Shown: positions 27,465 to 35,892 of the stretch, piece after piece
Numbering within the stretch: the stretch's first letter is position 1
How the letters are laid out: each line of letters starts with the position of its first letter
Assembly (NCBI GenBank): GCA_007713455.1
Contig: VMRT01000001.1
Coordinates: forward strand, 186,001-250,000
Direction of reading: 5' to 3'
Length of the DNA stretch: 64,000 nt
Origin: Pseudomonas sp.
GTDB lineage: Bacteria > Pseudomonadota > Gammaproteobacteria > Pseudomonadales > Pseudomonadaceae
Notes under the pieces: generated by a model
The model's input: the letters and a program-made list of their open reading frames with translations, nothing else
Databases searched by the model: none
Told to the model about the DNA's origin: nothing
Program-made: the position numbers and the translations under genes

Positions 27465-28811
27465 ATGCAGCCTTCCACCCAAGCATCCAACGCCTGGCGC
27501 GTGCTGTTTCTGCTCTTTCTGGCGAACCTGTTCAACTTCTTCGATCGCACCATACCGGCGATCATCGCCGAGCCGATCCGCCTGGAGTGGAGCCTCAACG
27601 ATTTCCAGCTCGGCCTGATCGGCACCGCCTTCACCATCGTCTACGCCATTGCCGGGCTGCCCCTGGGGCGCATGGCGGACCTCGGTTCGCGGCGCAAGAT
27701 CATGGGCTGGGGGCTCACCGCGTGGAGCGGCCTGACCGCGATTAACGGCCTGGCCTGGAACTTCTGGAGCTTCCTGCTGGTGCGCATGGGAATCGGCATC
27801 GGCGAGGCCAGTTACGCGCCCGCCGCCAACTCGCTGATCGGCGACCTGTTTCCGGCGCACAAGCGCTCCCGGGCCATGGGCATCTTCATGCTCGGCCTGC
27901 CGTTGGGCCTGTTGCTGGCGTTCTTCACCATCGGTTCCATGGTCGAAGCGTTCGGCAGCTGGCGCGCGCCCTTCTTCATCGCCGCGGTGCCCGGCCTGTT
28001 GCTGGCGCTGTTCATCTTTCTGATCAAGGAGCCCAAGCGCGGCGCCGCCGAGACCGTCAAGGTTTCCCAGGAGCCGGTGCAGCAGCCGATCCGCAAGGTG
28101 CTATCGATTCGCACCTTCTGGTGGCTGGTGCTGGCCGGCCTGGCATTCAACTTCGCCACCTATGCCTGCAACGCCTTCATGGTGCCGTTGCTGATGCGTT
28201 ATCACGGTGTCTCGCTGGTACAGGCGTCGGTCGCCACCGGCGTGATCGTCGGCTTGACCGGCCTGTTCGGGTTGACCCTGGGCGGCTGGGTCGCTGACCG
28301 TATCCACCAGCGCTACGCCCGTGGTCGCCTGATCTTCGCCGCTGTGAGCATGTTGATCGCGACCATCGCGACCGGCTATGCGCTGCTGGCCGGCCGCATC
28401 GAGGTCGGCATGTTCGTCGCGGTGTTCAGCATTGGCTGGCTGTTCTCCTACAACTTCTATACCTGCGTCTACACGGCAATTCAGGACGTGGTCGAACCGC
28501 GCCTGCGGGCCACGGCCATGGCGCTGTTCTTCGCCGGCCTGTACCTGCTGGGCGGCGGCATGGGGACAGTAGTGGTGGGGCTACTCTCGGACCACTTCGC
28601 CGAAGGGGCGATGCTAGCAGCGGGCGCCAGCGAGATGGCCGAGGCCTTCCGTGCCGAGGGTCTGCACGGGGCGATGTATCTGATACCTGCGTCGCTGCTG
28701 CTGACCATGCTGTTCCTGTTCCAGGCATCGCGGACCTTCTGCGCCGATGCCAAGCGCATGACTGCCGGGATGACGGCCGATGCGCCCGGCGCGGAGGCGG
28801 TGCCTGCCTGA
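27465..28811 (+). CDS. Spinster-like MFS transporter
   Basis: A 448-residue protein with twelve hydrophobic segments. LANLFNFFDRTIPAIIAEPI in the first helix and GRMADLGSRRKIMG between helices 2 and 3 mark it as a major facilitator of the Spinster-like group. The start MQPSTQASNAWRVLFLL at 27465 is chosen since the upstream in-frame ATG (27408) adds a non-hydrophobic tail; the RBS is weak. It follows hyi by 120 bp and might import a hydroxy acid used by the two enzymes. That link is only positional. A strong terminator follows. Confidence 0.83.
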   Translation: MQPSTQASNAWRVLFLLFLANLFNFFDRTIPAIIAEPIRLEWSLNDFQLGLIGTAFTIVYAIAGLPLGRMADLGSRRKIMGWGLTAWSGLTAINGLAWNFWSFLLVRMGIGIGEASYAPAANSLIGDLFPAHKRSRAMGIFMLGLPLGLLLAFFTIGSMVEAFGSWRAPFFIAAVPGLLLALFIFLIKEPKRGAAETVKVSQEPVQQPIRKVLSIRTFWWLVLAGLAFNFATYACNAFMVPLLMRYHGVSLVQASVATGVIVGLTGLFGLTLGGWVADRIHQRYARGRLIFAAVSMLIATIATGYALLAGRIEVGMFVAVFSIGWLFSYNFYTCVYTAIQDVVEPRLRATAMALFFAGLYLLGGGMGTVVVGLLSDHFAEGAMLAAGASEMAEAFRAEGLHGAMYLIPASLLLTMLFLFQASRTFCADAKRMTAGMTADAPGAEAVPA

Positions 28812-28833
28812 TACATTTGCGTTATGGGGTTTG

Positions 28834-28866
28834 TGCCCGGACCAGCGATGGCCGGGCATTTTTTTG
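28834..28866 (+). terminator. Terminator after the MFS gene
   Basis: TGCCCGG (28834-28840) and CCGGGCA (28852-28858) form the stem, followed directly by a run of seven or more T residues: a standard intrinsic terminator. Confidence 0.85.
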
Positions 28867-28957
28867 TCTGGAGTAGCGCGGCTGACGATAGGCCTGCAAC
28901 CGAGGGCGGCCTCCTTTACACTGCGCGGCTGTTTTTTCAGTACCCGTGGAACACGCC

Positions 28958-30223
28958 ATGCTCAACGCCTCATCCGCCCGCGCCTGCGGCATCGACTTCG
29001 GCACCTCGAATTCCACGGTTGGTTGGTGGCGCACCGGCGTCGATCCGCTGATCGCGCTGGAAGGCGAGCAACCGACCTTGCCGTCGGTGGTGTTCTTCAA
29101 TCTCGAAGAGCGCCGACCGGTCTACGGTCGGCAGGCGCTGAGCGAATATCTGGAGGGCTATGAAGGCCGCCTGATGCGTTCGCTCAAGAGCCTGCTCGGC
29201 TCCAAGCTGCTGAAAAGCGAAACCACCGTGCTCGGCAGCGCCATGCCGTTCAAGGAAATCCTCGGCCTGTTCCTCGGCACCCTCAAGCAGCGCGCCGAAA
29301 CGGCTGCCGGCCGGCCATTCGAGGAAGTCGTGCTAGGGCGGCCGGTGTTTTTCGTCGATGACGACCCGCAGGCCGACCGTGAGGCATCGGACACCTTGGC
29401 CGCTGCCGCCCGCAAGATCGGCTTCAAGGACGTGTCCTTCCAGTACGAGCCGATCGCTGCGGCCTTCGATTACGAGTCGCGTATCGAACGCGAAGAGCGC
29501 GTGCTGATCGTCGATATCGGCGGTGGTACCTCCGACTTCTCGCTGGTGCGGCTGTCGCCCGAGCGTCGGGACGTCGATGATCGACAGGCTGATATTCTCG
29601 CCACCGGCGGTGTGCACATCGGCGGTACCGACTTCGACAAGCAGCTCAGCCTGAGCGGGGTGATGCCGCTGTTCGGCTATGGCAGCCGGATGAAGAGCGA
29701 TGCACCGATGCCGACCAGCACGCACCTCAACTTGGCCACCTGGCACACCATCAACGCCGTTTACGCGCCGGCCTCGCTACGGGCGTTGCAGAGCATGCGC
29801 TACGACATCGTCGACCCCACCGGTATCGACCGGCTGTTCCGCCTGATCGAGCAGCGCGCCGGACACTGGCTGGCGATGCAGGTGGAGCAGGGCAAGATCG
29901 AGCTGACCGAGGCGGAGCAGTTCGCCATCGACTTCCAGCGTATCGAGCCGCAACTGCAGGTCGAGCTGACCCGCCAGGGCTTCGAAGGCGCCATCGCCGC
30001 ACTGCTTGACCGTATCGGTGGCAGCATCAATCAGCTGCTGGCGGATGCCGGCGTGCGCCATGATGAGGTCGATACGGTGTTCTTCACCGGTGGCTCGAGC
30101 GCCATTCCGGCACTGCGCGACAGCGTTGCCGGGCTGCTGCCCCGTGCACGGCATGTCGAAGGCAATCGCTTCGGCAGCATCGGCAGCGGATTGGCCATCG
30201 AGGCGCGCAAGCGCTACGGTTGA
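28958..30223 (+). CDS. Hsp70-family ATPase (YegD-like)
   Basis: A 421-residue protein with the actin/Hsp70 ATPase fold: phosphate-1 motif GIDFGTSNSTVGW near the N-terminus, YEPIAAAFDYESR, phosphate-2 motif VLIVDIGGGTSDFSLVRL and adenosine motif VFFTGGSSAIPAL. It lacks the C-terminal substrate-binding half of DnaK, as in YegD of E. coli. The ATG at 28958 is favoured over a GTG 12 bases earlier because the homologous region begins right after it. It may act as a specialised chaperone, but no client is known. The CHAD gene follows after 116 bp. Confidence 0.86.
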   Translation: MLNASSARACGIDFGTSNSTVGWWRTGVDPLIALEGEQPTLPSVVFFNLEERRPVYGRQALSEYLEGYEGRLMRSLKSLLGSKLLKSETTVLGSAMPFKEILGLFLGTLKQRAETAAGRPFEEVVLGRPVFFVDDDPQADREASDTLAAAARKIGFKDVSFQYEPIAAAFDYESRIEREERVLIVDIGGGTSDFSLVRLSPERRDVDDRQADILATGGVHIGGTDFDKQLSLSGVMPLFGYGSRMKSDAPMPTSTHLNLATWHTINAVYAPASLRALQSMRYDIVDPTGIDRLFRLIEQRAGHWLAMQVEQGKIELTEAEQFAIDFQRIEPQLQVELTRQGFEGAIAALLDRIGGSINQLLADAGVRHDEVDTVFFTGGSSAIPALRDSVAGLLPRARHVEGNRFGSIGSGLAIEARKRYG

Positions 30224-30241
30224 AATGAAATCCCGGCGTTG

Positions 30242-30259
30242 CTGACACAAATCTTCACA
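30242..30259 (+). promoter_or_regulatory. Possible Pho-box-like sequence upstream of the CHAD gene
   Basis: CTGACACAAAT followed by CTTCACAC resembles a PhoB box (two CTGTCAT-type half-sites 11 bases apart). The first half agrees at 9 of 11 positions; the second needs a one-base shift. CHAD proteins bind polyphosphate, so phosphate control is reasonable, but the match is weak. Confidence 0.3.
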
Positions 30260-30339
30260 CTGCCGAGATAACACCCGGCGTGGCGTGCGGGTCTCAATAC
30301 GGATGCTCCAGCGGAGCGTGTCATTGAGGGATAACGCAA

Positions 30340-31248
30340 ATGGCCTATCGAATACGCCCAGCGCGCAATGCTGCCAAAGAGGTGCGCAAGGCCGCGCTGG
30401 GGCGCATCAACAAGGCGATCCAGGCGCTCTGTGTCGAGTCGTCCGAGCGGGCCGAGGGCGTGCACCAGGCGCGCAAGCGCTTCAAGGAATTGCGCGCGCT
30501 GCTGCGGCTGGTGCGTGAACCGCTCGGTGCGCGTTTCAGCGTCGACAATCGTCGGCTGCGTGATGCCGGACGACGCCTGGCCGAGTCACGCGATGCCGCC
30601 GCCATGCTGGAAAGCTGGGACGCCCTGGCGCGCACCGATCAGCCACTGTTCGTCAGCGATGCGTTCCGCCAGATCCGTCTGCGCTTGCAGCAGCGCGCCG
30701 CGCCGGATGGTGAGGTGCATACCGGCTTCGACGTGGAAGTGACGCAGGTGCTGGGTGACCTGCGCGCACTGACTCGCGACGTGCAGCACTGGAAATTGCC
30801 GGGCAAAGGCTTCGGCTTGCTCGCCGCGGGCTTTCGGCGAACCTATGCCGACGGTGTGCGGGATCTCGCACGTGCGCAAAAGGCGGACTCGGATGAGTTG
30901 CTTCACGAATGGCGCAAGCGGGTGAAGGACCACTGGTATCACTGCCAGCTGCTGTCTCCGTGCTGGCCGGATGCGCTGGAAACTCGCGCGGAACAGCTTA
31001 AGCAGGTCGCCGACGCGCTGGGTGACGACCATGACCTGGCGGTGATGACTGAGCTGATGCAGGGCGAGCCCGAGCTGTTCGGTACACCGGATACCCGTGA
31101 AGCGGTGCAGCGCTGTATCGAACAGCGGCGGGCGCAGTTGCAACAGCGCGCGCTGCGCCTGGGCCGCCGCTTGTATGCCGAACCGCCAAAGGCGCTGGCG
31201 GAGCGGGTCGGGGCGTACTGGCGTATCGCGCGTAAGGAGTCGGAATAA
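30340..31248 (+). CDS. CHAD domain protein (polyphosphate binding)
   Basis: A 302-residue helical protein with many conserved histidines, arginines and lysines. Two copies of the CHAD pattern are visible: VHQARKRFKELRALLRL near residue 41 and LLHEWRKRVKDHWYHCQLL near residue 187. CHAD domains are known to bind inorganic polyphosphate through this basic surface. No CYTH phosphatase domain is fused. GAGGG lies 11 bases before the ATG. It may target the protein to polyphosphate granules. It is convergent with rapA, with a long hairpin between. Confidence 0.87.
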   Translation: MAYRIRPARNAAKEVRKAALGRINKAIQALCVESSERAEGVHQARKRFKELRALLRLVREPLGARFSVDNRRLRDAGRRLAESRDAAAMLESWDALARTDQPLFVSDAFRQIRLRLQQRAAPDGEVHTGFDVEVTQVLGDLRALTRDVQHWKLPGKGFGLLAAGFRRTYADGVRDLARAQKADSDELLHEWRKRVKDHWYHCQLLSPCWPDALETRAEQLKQVADALGDDHDLAVMTELMQGEPELFGTPDTREAVQRCIEQRRAQLQQRALRLGRRLYAEPPKALAERVGAYWRIARKESE

Positions 31249-31287
31249 TAGGAGCACGCCTCGACGAGGCCGTTCTCGGGGAAGCGC

Positions 31288-31322
31288 GGACCACCTCGTT
31301 CAGGTCGGGAACGAGGTGGTCC
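31288..31322. terminator. 14-bp perfect hairpin between CHAD gene and rapA
   Basis: GGACCACCTCGTTC (31288-31301) and GAACGAGGTGGTCC (31309-31322) pair perfectly around a 7-base loop in the convergent gap. There is no T-run on either side, so it may be a bidirectional RNA 3'-end structure or a dispersed palindromic repeat rather than a simple terminator. Confidence 0.55.
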
Positions 31323-31395
31323 AACCGCTGGCGCGTTGACCTGAACGGATGGGTTGGACACCGCCTTCAGGACACACGGGCAAAGCGCTGCCGGC

Positions 31396-34245
31396 TCAGC
31401 CGGCGACCAGCACCCGTATTGCCTCCAGTCGCAAGGCCGCCTTTTCCAGTGCTGCCAGGCCGTCTTCGCGCTGCTGACGCAGGGCTTCGATCTCGCTGTC
31501 GCGCACGCTCGGGTTGACTGCCTGTAGGGCTACCAGTCGCGCCAGCTCCTCCTCCAGGCCGGCCTTGAGCTTGCGTTGTGCCTCGGCAACGCGCTCGCTG
31601 TGGCGGGGCGCCATCTTGGCTTCGGCGGCGGCGATCTGGGTGGCCAGCACGTCGCGCTGGGCCTGAACGAACTTGTTGGCGCTGGCCCGCGGCACGCTTT
31701 CCAGCTGATCGTTGAGCGTATCGAAGGCCACCTTCGAGGCCAGGTCGTTGCCGTTGCCGTCGAGCAGGCAGCGCAGCGCCAGCGGCGGCAGGAAGCGGCT
31801 CAGCTGCAGTGCACGCGGCGCCACCACCTCACTGACGAACAGCAACTCGAGCAGTACGGTGCCCGGCTTGAGCGCCTTGTTCTTGATCAGCGCGACCGCG
31901 GTGTTGCCCATGGAGCCGGACAGCACCAGGTCCATGCCGCCCTGCACCATGGGGTGTTCCCAGGTGAGGAACTGCATGTCTTCGCGGGCCAGGGCCTGTT
32001 CACGGTCGTAGGTGATGGTCACGGCTTCGTCATCGCCCAGCGGGAAGCTGGCATCCAGCATTTTCTCGCTGGGGCGCAGTACCAGGGCGTTTTCCGAGTG
32101 GTCTTCGCTGTCGATACCGAACGCGTCGAACAGCTGCTCCATATAGATCGGCAGGGCGAACTGGTCGTCCTGCTCCTCGATGGCTTCGACCAGCGCCTTG
32201 CCTTGTTCGCCGCCGCCGGAATTGAGTTCCAGCAGACGGTCGCGACCGCTGTGCAGTTCGGCTTCCAGACGCTCGCGCTCGGCGCGGGCCTCGTCGATCA
32301 GCAGCTGATAGGTGTCGTCGTCACCTTCTTCCAGCTGCCCCAGCAGACGCTGTCCGAAGCGGTGCTGCAGGGCGTTGCCGGTCGGGCAGGTGTTGAGGAA
32401 GGCGTTCAGTGCCTGGTGATACCACTTGAACAGGCGTTCCTGCGGACTGGTTTCCAGATACGGCACGTGCAGCTGGATGGTGTGCTGCTGGCCGATGCGG
32501 TCGAGACGGCCGATGCGCTGCTCGAGAAGGTCCGGGTGCGCCGGCAGATCGAACAGCACCAGATGGTGGCTGAACTGGAAGTTACGGCCCTCACTGCCGA
32601 TTTCCGAGCAGATCAGCACCTGCGCGCCGAACTCCTCGTCGGCGAAGTAGGCCGCGGCGCGGTCGCGCTCGAGGATGCTCATACCCTCGTGGAACACCGT
32701 GGCCGGAATGCCGGAGCGCACGCGCAGCGCGTCTTCCAGATCCAGGGCGGTCTCGGCATGGGCGCAGATGACCAGCACCTTGTACTTCTTCAGCATCTTC
32801 AGCGTGTCGATCAGCCATTCCACGCGCGGATCGAACTGCCACCAGCGGTTGCTCGCCTCGCCGTCGTCCTGCTGGCTCTGGAAGGCGACCTCCGGATACA
32901 GCTCGGCATGCTCGCCCAGCGGCAGTTCGAGGTATTCGGCCGGGCAGGGCAGCGGATTGGGATGCAGCTGGCGCTCCGGGAAACCCTGCACGGCGGCACG
33001 GGTGTTGCGGAACAGCAGACGGCCGGTGCCGTGACGGTCGAGCAGCTCGCGGATCAGCCGGCTGCTGGCCTCGATGTCGCCATCGGTGGCGGCGGCCAGC
33101 AGGGCTTCGCCCTCGGCACCGAGGAAATCGTGGATAGTCTGATGTGCCTGCTGCGAGAGACGGCCCTCGTCGAGCAGCTCCTGCACGGCTTCGGCCACCG
33201 GCTGGTAGCTGGAGCTTTCGGCGCGGAAGGCATCGAGGTCATGGAAACGATTCGGATCGAGCAGACGCAGGCGGGCGAAGTGGCTGTCCAGACCGAGCTG
33301 TTCCGGAGTTGCAGTCAGCAGCAGCACGCCGGGGATCACTTCGGCCAGCTGTTCGACCAGTTTGTATTCGGCGCTGGCACCTTCCGGGTGCCAGACCAGG
33401 TGGTGCGCTTCGTCCACTACCAGCACGTCCCAGCCTGCGGCGAAGGCAGCGTCCTGGGCACGCTCGTCTTCCTTCAGCCATTCCAGCGATACCAGTGCCA
33501 GCTGGGTGTCTTCGAACGGGTTGCTGGCATCGCTCTCGATGAAACGCTCGGCATCGAACAGTGCGACTTCCAGGTTGAAGCGGCGGCGCATCTCCACCAG
33601 CCACTGGTGCTGGAGGTTTTCCGGAACCAGGATCAGCACCCGGCTGGCGCGGCCTGAGAGCAGTTGGCGATGGATGATCAGGCCGGCTTCGATGGTCTTG
33701 CCCAGGCCCACTTCGTCGGCCAGCAGTACGCGCGGGGCGATGCGGTCAGCGACTTCCTTGGCGATGTGCAGCTGGTGCGCGATGGGCTGCGCACGCACGC
33801 CACCGAGGCCCCACAGCGAGGACTGCAGCTGGGCGCTCTGGTGCTGCAGGGTGTGGTAGCGCAGGCTGAACCAGGCGAGCGGGTCGATCTGCCCGGCGAA
33901 GAGGCGGTCGCTGGCCAGGCGGAACTGGATGAAGTTCGACAGCTGGGTTTCCGGCAGGGTGCGGGCTTCGTTCTGTGCGGTCAGGCCGTGGTAGACCAGC
34001 AGGCCGTCGACGTCGTCGACCTCGCGCACGGTCATCTTCCAGCCTTCGAAATGGGTGATCTCGTCACCGGGAACGAAGCGCACCCGCGTCAGTGGGGCGC
34101 TGCGTGTCGCGTACTGGCGCGTTTCGCCGGTCGCCGGATAGAGCACGGTGAGCATCCGTCCATCCTGGGTCAGGATGGTTCCGAGGCCGAGTTCTGCCTC
34201 GCTGTCGCTGATCCAGCGTTGCCCCGGTAGATACTGCTGCGCCAT
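31396..34245 (-). CDS. rapA: RNA polymerase-recycling ATPase RapA (HepA)
   Basis: A 949-residue Swi2/Snf2 ATPase that binds core RNA polymerase and releases stalled or post-termination complexes. The N-terminal tandem Tudor-like domains cover about residues 1-110. Walker A DEVGLGKT is at 177-184 and Walker B DEAH at 278-281. Later motifs are [25 protein letters not shown] and [11 protein letters not shown], the last being the Snf2 motif VI. Length is close to the 968 residues of E. coli RapA. GGGAGG precedes the ATG. It appears monocistronic. Confidence 0.96.
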   Translation of the reverse strand: MAQQYLPGQRWISDSEAELGLGTILTQDGRMLTVLYPATGETRQYATRSAPLTRVRFVPGDEITHFEGWKMTVREVDDVDGLLVYHGLTAQNEARTLPETQLSNFIQFRLASDRLFAGQIDPLAWFSLRYHTLQHQSAQLQSSLWGLGGVRAQPIAHQLHIAKEVADRIAPRVLLADEVGLGKTIEAGLIIHRQLLSGRASRVLILVPENLQHQWLVEMRRRFNLEVALFDAERFIESDASNPFEDTQLALVSLEWLKEDERAQDAAFAAGWDVLVVDEAHHLVWHPEGASAEYKLVEQLAEVIPGVLLLTATPEQLGLDSHFARLRLLDPNRFHDLDAFRAESSSYQPVAEAVQELLDEGRLSQQAHQTIHDFLGAEGEALLAAATDGDIEASSRLIRELLDRHGTGRLLFRNTRAAVQGFPERQLHPNPLPCPAEYLELPLGEHAELYPEVAFQSQQDDGEASNRWWQFDPRVEWLIDTLKMLKKYKVLVICAHAETALDLEDALRVRSGIPATVFHEGMSILERDRAAAYFADEEFGAQVLICSEIGSEGRNFQFSHHLVLFDLPAHPDLLEQRIGRLDRIGQQHTIQLHVPYLETSPQERLFKWYHQALNAFLNTCPTGNALQHRFGQRLLGQLEEGDDDTYQLLIDEARAERERLEAELHSGRDRLLELNSGGGEQGKALVEAIEEQDDQFALPIYMEQLFDAFGIDSEDHSENALVLRPSEKMLDASFPLGDDEAVTITYDREQALAREDMQFLTWEHPMVQGGMDLVLSGSMGNTAVALIKNKALKPGTVLLELLFVSEVVAPRALQLSRFLPPLALRCLLDGNGNDLASKVAFDTLNDQLESVPRASANKFVQAQRDVLATQIAAAEAKMAPRHSERVAEAQRKLKAGLEEELARLVALQAVNPSVRDSEIEALRQQREDGLAALEKAALRLEAIRVLVAG

Positions 34246-34396
34246 GCTGCCTCCCGCTGTGAAAAAGCCGGCTATGGTAACGGAACGTCGCCATCAGAGC
34301 GACGGCCGATGGCGACTGCGTGACGCATGAAGTGTAGCGGTCCTGTTAAAGTTGGCCGGTGCCGCGCCGATTCATCGGTAAAGAGGGGTAACCAGC

Positions 34397-34693
34397 ATGC
34401 TGCCACCCATCCCATCAGGCGTATTCCCGGTCAACGCCCAGCAGGACGTGGTCAAGCCGCGCCCGGAGATCGCACCGGTGGCACCCGTGCAGCCGAGCTC
34501 GGACGAAAGTGCGGTTACCCTCGACCGACGTCATCCGCAGGAGAGCGCCGAGATGCTGCGCGACGAGCAGCGGCGGCGTCAGCGCCGGGGTTATACCCCG
34601 GAGGAACTGGCGACCGGCGAGACTGATGAACAGGACCAGGCCGAGCTCGAAGAGCTGCCGCGCCAGGGACTCTGGGTTGACGTCGAGGTCTGA
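34397..34693 (+). CDS. Small conserved hypothetical protein
   Basis: A 98-residue hydrophilic protein, proline-rich at the N-terminus and strongly charged after residue 50 (EMLRDEQRRRQRRGYTPEE), ending in an acidic stretch and QGLWVDVEV. No signal, membrane segment or named domain is seen. GAGGGG lies 9 bases before the ATG and codon use fits the neighbours, so it is probably real. It is followed immediately by alkB, whose GTG lies one base beyond its stop, so the two are likely co-transcribed. Confidence 0.68.
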   Translation: MLPPIPSGVFPVNAQQDVVKPRPEIAPVAPVQPSSDESAVTLDRRHPQESAEMLRDEQRRRQRRGYTPEELATGETDEQDQAELEELPRQGLWVDVEV

Positions 34694-34694
34694 G

Positions 34695-35312
34695 GTGTTC
34701 ACGAACGACCCGAGCCACGCTTCATCGATCGAGTTGCCGGACGCCGCACTGGACTACTACCCGGGGTGGGTCGACAGCGAAACCGCCGATGCCTGGCTGG
34801 AGGACCTCGTCAGCGCCACGCCCTGGTCGCAACCCGAAATCCGAATCTATGGCCGCCAGGTTGCAGTACCACGCATGGTCGCCTGGTACGGCGACGCGGA
34901 CGCCGGGTATCGCTATTCCGGCCTGCGACATGATCCGCTGGCCTGGACACCGCTGTTGCGCGACATCCGTGAGCGTCTGCAGCACGAGACCGGTCAGCGC
35001 TTCAACGGTGTGTTGCTGAACCTGTATCGCGACGGACGCGACGCCATGGGCTGGCACAGTGACGATGAGCCCGAGCTGGGCGATTGCCCCACTGTCGCTT
35101 CGCTGAGCTTGGGCGCTGAGCGGCGTTTCGATCTGCGGCGCAAGGGCAGTGGGCGGATTCAACACTCGCTCGTCCTCGCACATGGCTCGCTGCTGGTCAT
35201 GAGGGGCACGACGCAGCATCATTGGCAACACCAGATCGCGCGGACAAGCAAGGTGCTGCAGCCGCGCCTCAACCTGACCTTCCGCCTGATCGAGACGAGG
35301 CCGAGCAAATGA
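34695..35312 (+). CDS. alkB: AlkB-family 2-oxoglutarate/Fe(II) dioxygenase
   Basis: A 205-residue oxygenase of the AlkB superfamily, which oxidatively removes alkyl groups from nucleic acid bases. The iron ligands appear as His121 and Asp123 (WHSDDE) with His179 (WQH); Arg191 and Arg197 in PRLNLTFR would bind 2-oxoglutarate. The substrate-loop sequence VPRMVAWYGD resembles ALKBH2/3-like proteins more than E. coli AlkB. The GTG at 34695 is chosen because GAGG lies 6 bases upstream; the open frame runs further up through the small protein gene. It overlaps the following gene by 4 bp. Confidence 0.87.
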   Translation: MFTNDPSHASSIELPDAALDYYPGWVDSETADAWLEDLVSATPWSQPEIRIYGRQVAVPRMVAWYGDADAGYRYSGLRHDPLAWTPLLRDIRERLQHETGQRFNGVLLNLYRDGRDAMGWHSDDEPELGDCPTVASLSLGAERRFDLRRKGSGRIQHSLVLAHGSLLVMRGTTQHHWQHQIARTSKVLQPRLNLTFRLIETRPSK

Positions 35313-35470
35313 GCAGCGACGAGAAGTTGATCGACTTCAGTGCCGAGCGCGCAAAGCGTATTCACGACCTCAACGACAAGCGCCTCGAGGAGATGCGCAA
35401 GACCTTCGAGCAGGTCCTGCCGCTGGGCAAGGCGAAGAAGAAGGGCAAACGCTCTCCGAAGAAGCGTTAA
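35309..35470 (+). CDS. Small basic protein downstream of alkB
   Basis: A 53-residue protein starting at the ATG of an ATGA overlap with the alkB stop. It has an amphipathic helical part (FSAERAKRIHDLNDKRLEEM) and a very basic tail (GKAKKKGKRSPKKR) that could contact nucleic acid. I recognise no family. The overlap and codon use suggest a real, co-translated gene; its association with a nucleic-acid repair enzyme is the only clue to its job. Confidence 0.65.
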   Translation: MSSDEKLIDFSAERAKRIHDLNDKRLEEMRKTFEQVLPLGKAKKKGKRSPKKR

Positions 35471-35578
35471 TCGCGCCCCCCTTCAACATTGCACAGATCG
35501 ATTCGCTATTAGCCGCTCGGCTAGCTCCACACTTCTGCTCCTACCCTGCCGTTTTTCGCCTCAAACACCCCTGTTTTC

Positions 35579-35592
35579 TTGACCTGGATCAG
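35579..35592 (+). promoter_or_regulatory. Distal ANR/FNR-like box
   Basis: TTGACCTGGATCAG matches the ANR/Dnr consensus TTGAT-N4-ATCAA at 8 of 10 informative positions. It lies 50 bp upstream of a second, better box and would support oxygen-dependent control of ccoM. Confidence 0.5.
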
Positions 35593-35628
35593 TCGTTGCT
35601 CACGGCTGTGCGCGCTGCTTTGTGGCCA

Positions 35629-35642
35629 TTGACCCGGGTCAA
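35629..35642 (+). promoter_or_regulatory. Proximal ANR/FNR box upstream of ccoM
   Basis: TTGACCCGGGTCAA is a perfect palindrome matching the ANR/FNR consensus with C/G in place of the central T/A. Its centre (35635-35636) would lie at -41.5 of a start site near 35677, with TAACTT (35665-35670) in the -10 position. This is the geometry of an ANR-activated promoter. The A/T content of the following TTTTTTTA is also promoter-like. Confidence 0.65.
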
Positions 35643-35711
35643 TTTTTTTAGGGGGGAGCGGGTTTAACTTGAACCCATCGAATAGCGAATCAGGTTTCGG
35701 AGGTAGGTCTC

Positions 35712-35819
35712 ATGTTTGTCGATGATGTGGTGCTCGCAGGGGTGGTCACGGTCGGCCTGATGGTCGCCTTCCTCGGAGGCTTCGGATATTTCATCTGGCG
35801 GGATGCGCACAAGAAGTAA
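35712..35819 (+). CDS. ccoM: cbb3-type cytochrome c oxidase small subunit CcoM
   Basis: A 35-residue protein, MFVDDVVLAGVVTVGLMV followed by AFLGGFGYFIWRDAHKK: one transmembrane helix with a short acidic N-terminus and a basic C-terminus. It matches what I recall of CcoM, the extra subunit found in the cbb3 oxidase of P. stutzeri, which helps assembly or stability of this high-affinity terminal oxidase in the inner membrane. GGAGG (35699-35703) precedes the ATG by 8 bases. It stands alone, far from any ccoNOP operon in this window, behind two ANR-like boxes, and is closed by a strong terminator. Confidence 0.85.
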   Translation: MFVDDVVLAGVVTVGLMVAFLGGFGYFIWRDAHKK

Positions 35820-35857
35820 GCGATTCCCGGCAGATTCAAAGAGCACGCAAGGCATTT

Positions 35858-35883
35858 AGGCGACCTATGGTCGCCTTTTTTTT
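35858..35883 (+). terminator. Terminator after ccoM
   Basis: AGGCGACC and GGTCGCCT form an 8-bp stem with a 3-base loop, followed by eight T residues. A textbook intrinsic terminator 38 bp after the ccoM stop. Confidence 0.9.
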
Positions 35884-35892
35884 GTGCGCGAT

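Noticed and set aside
28946-28957. GTG start 12 bases upstream of the Hsp70-like gene's ATG.
   Set aside because: It would add only four residues (MEHA) and has no better RBS than the ATG.
31576-33657. Long plus-strand open frame (693 codons) opposite rapA.
   Set aside because: The antisense of rapA codons gives a low-complexity protein without motifs; rapA itself has all Snf2 motifs.
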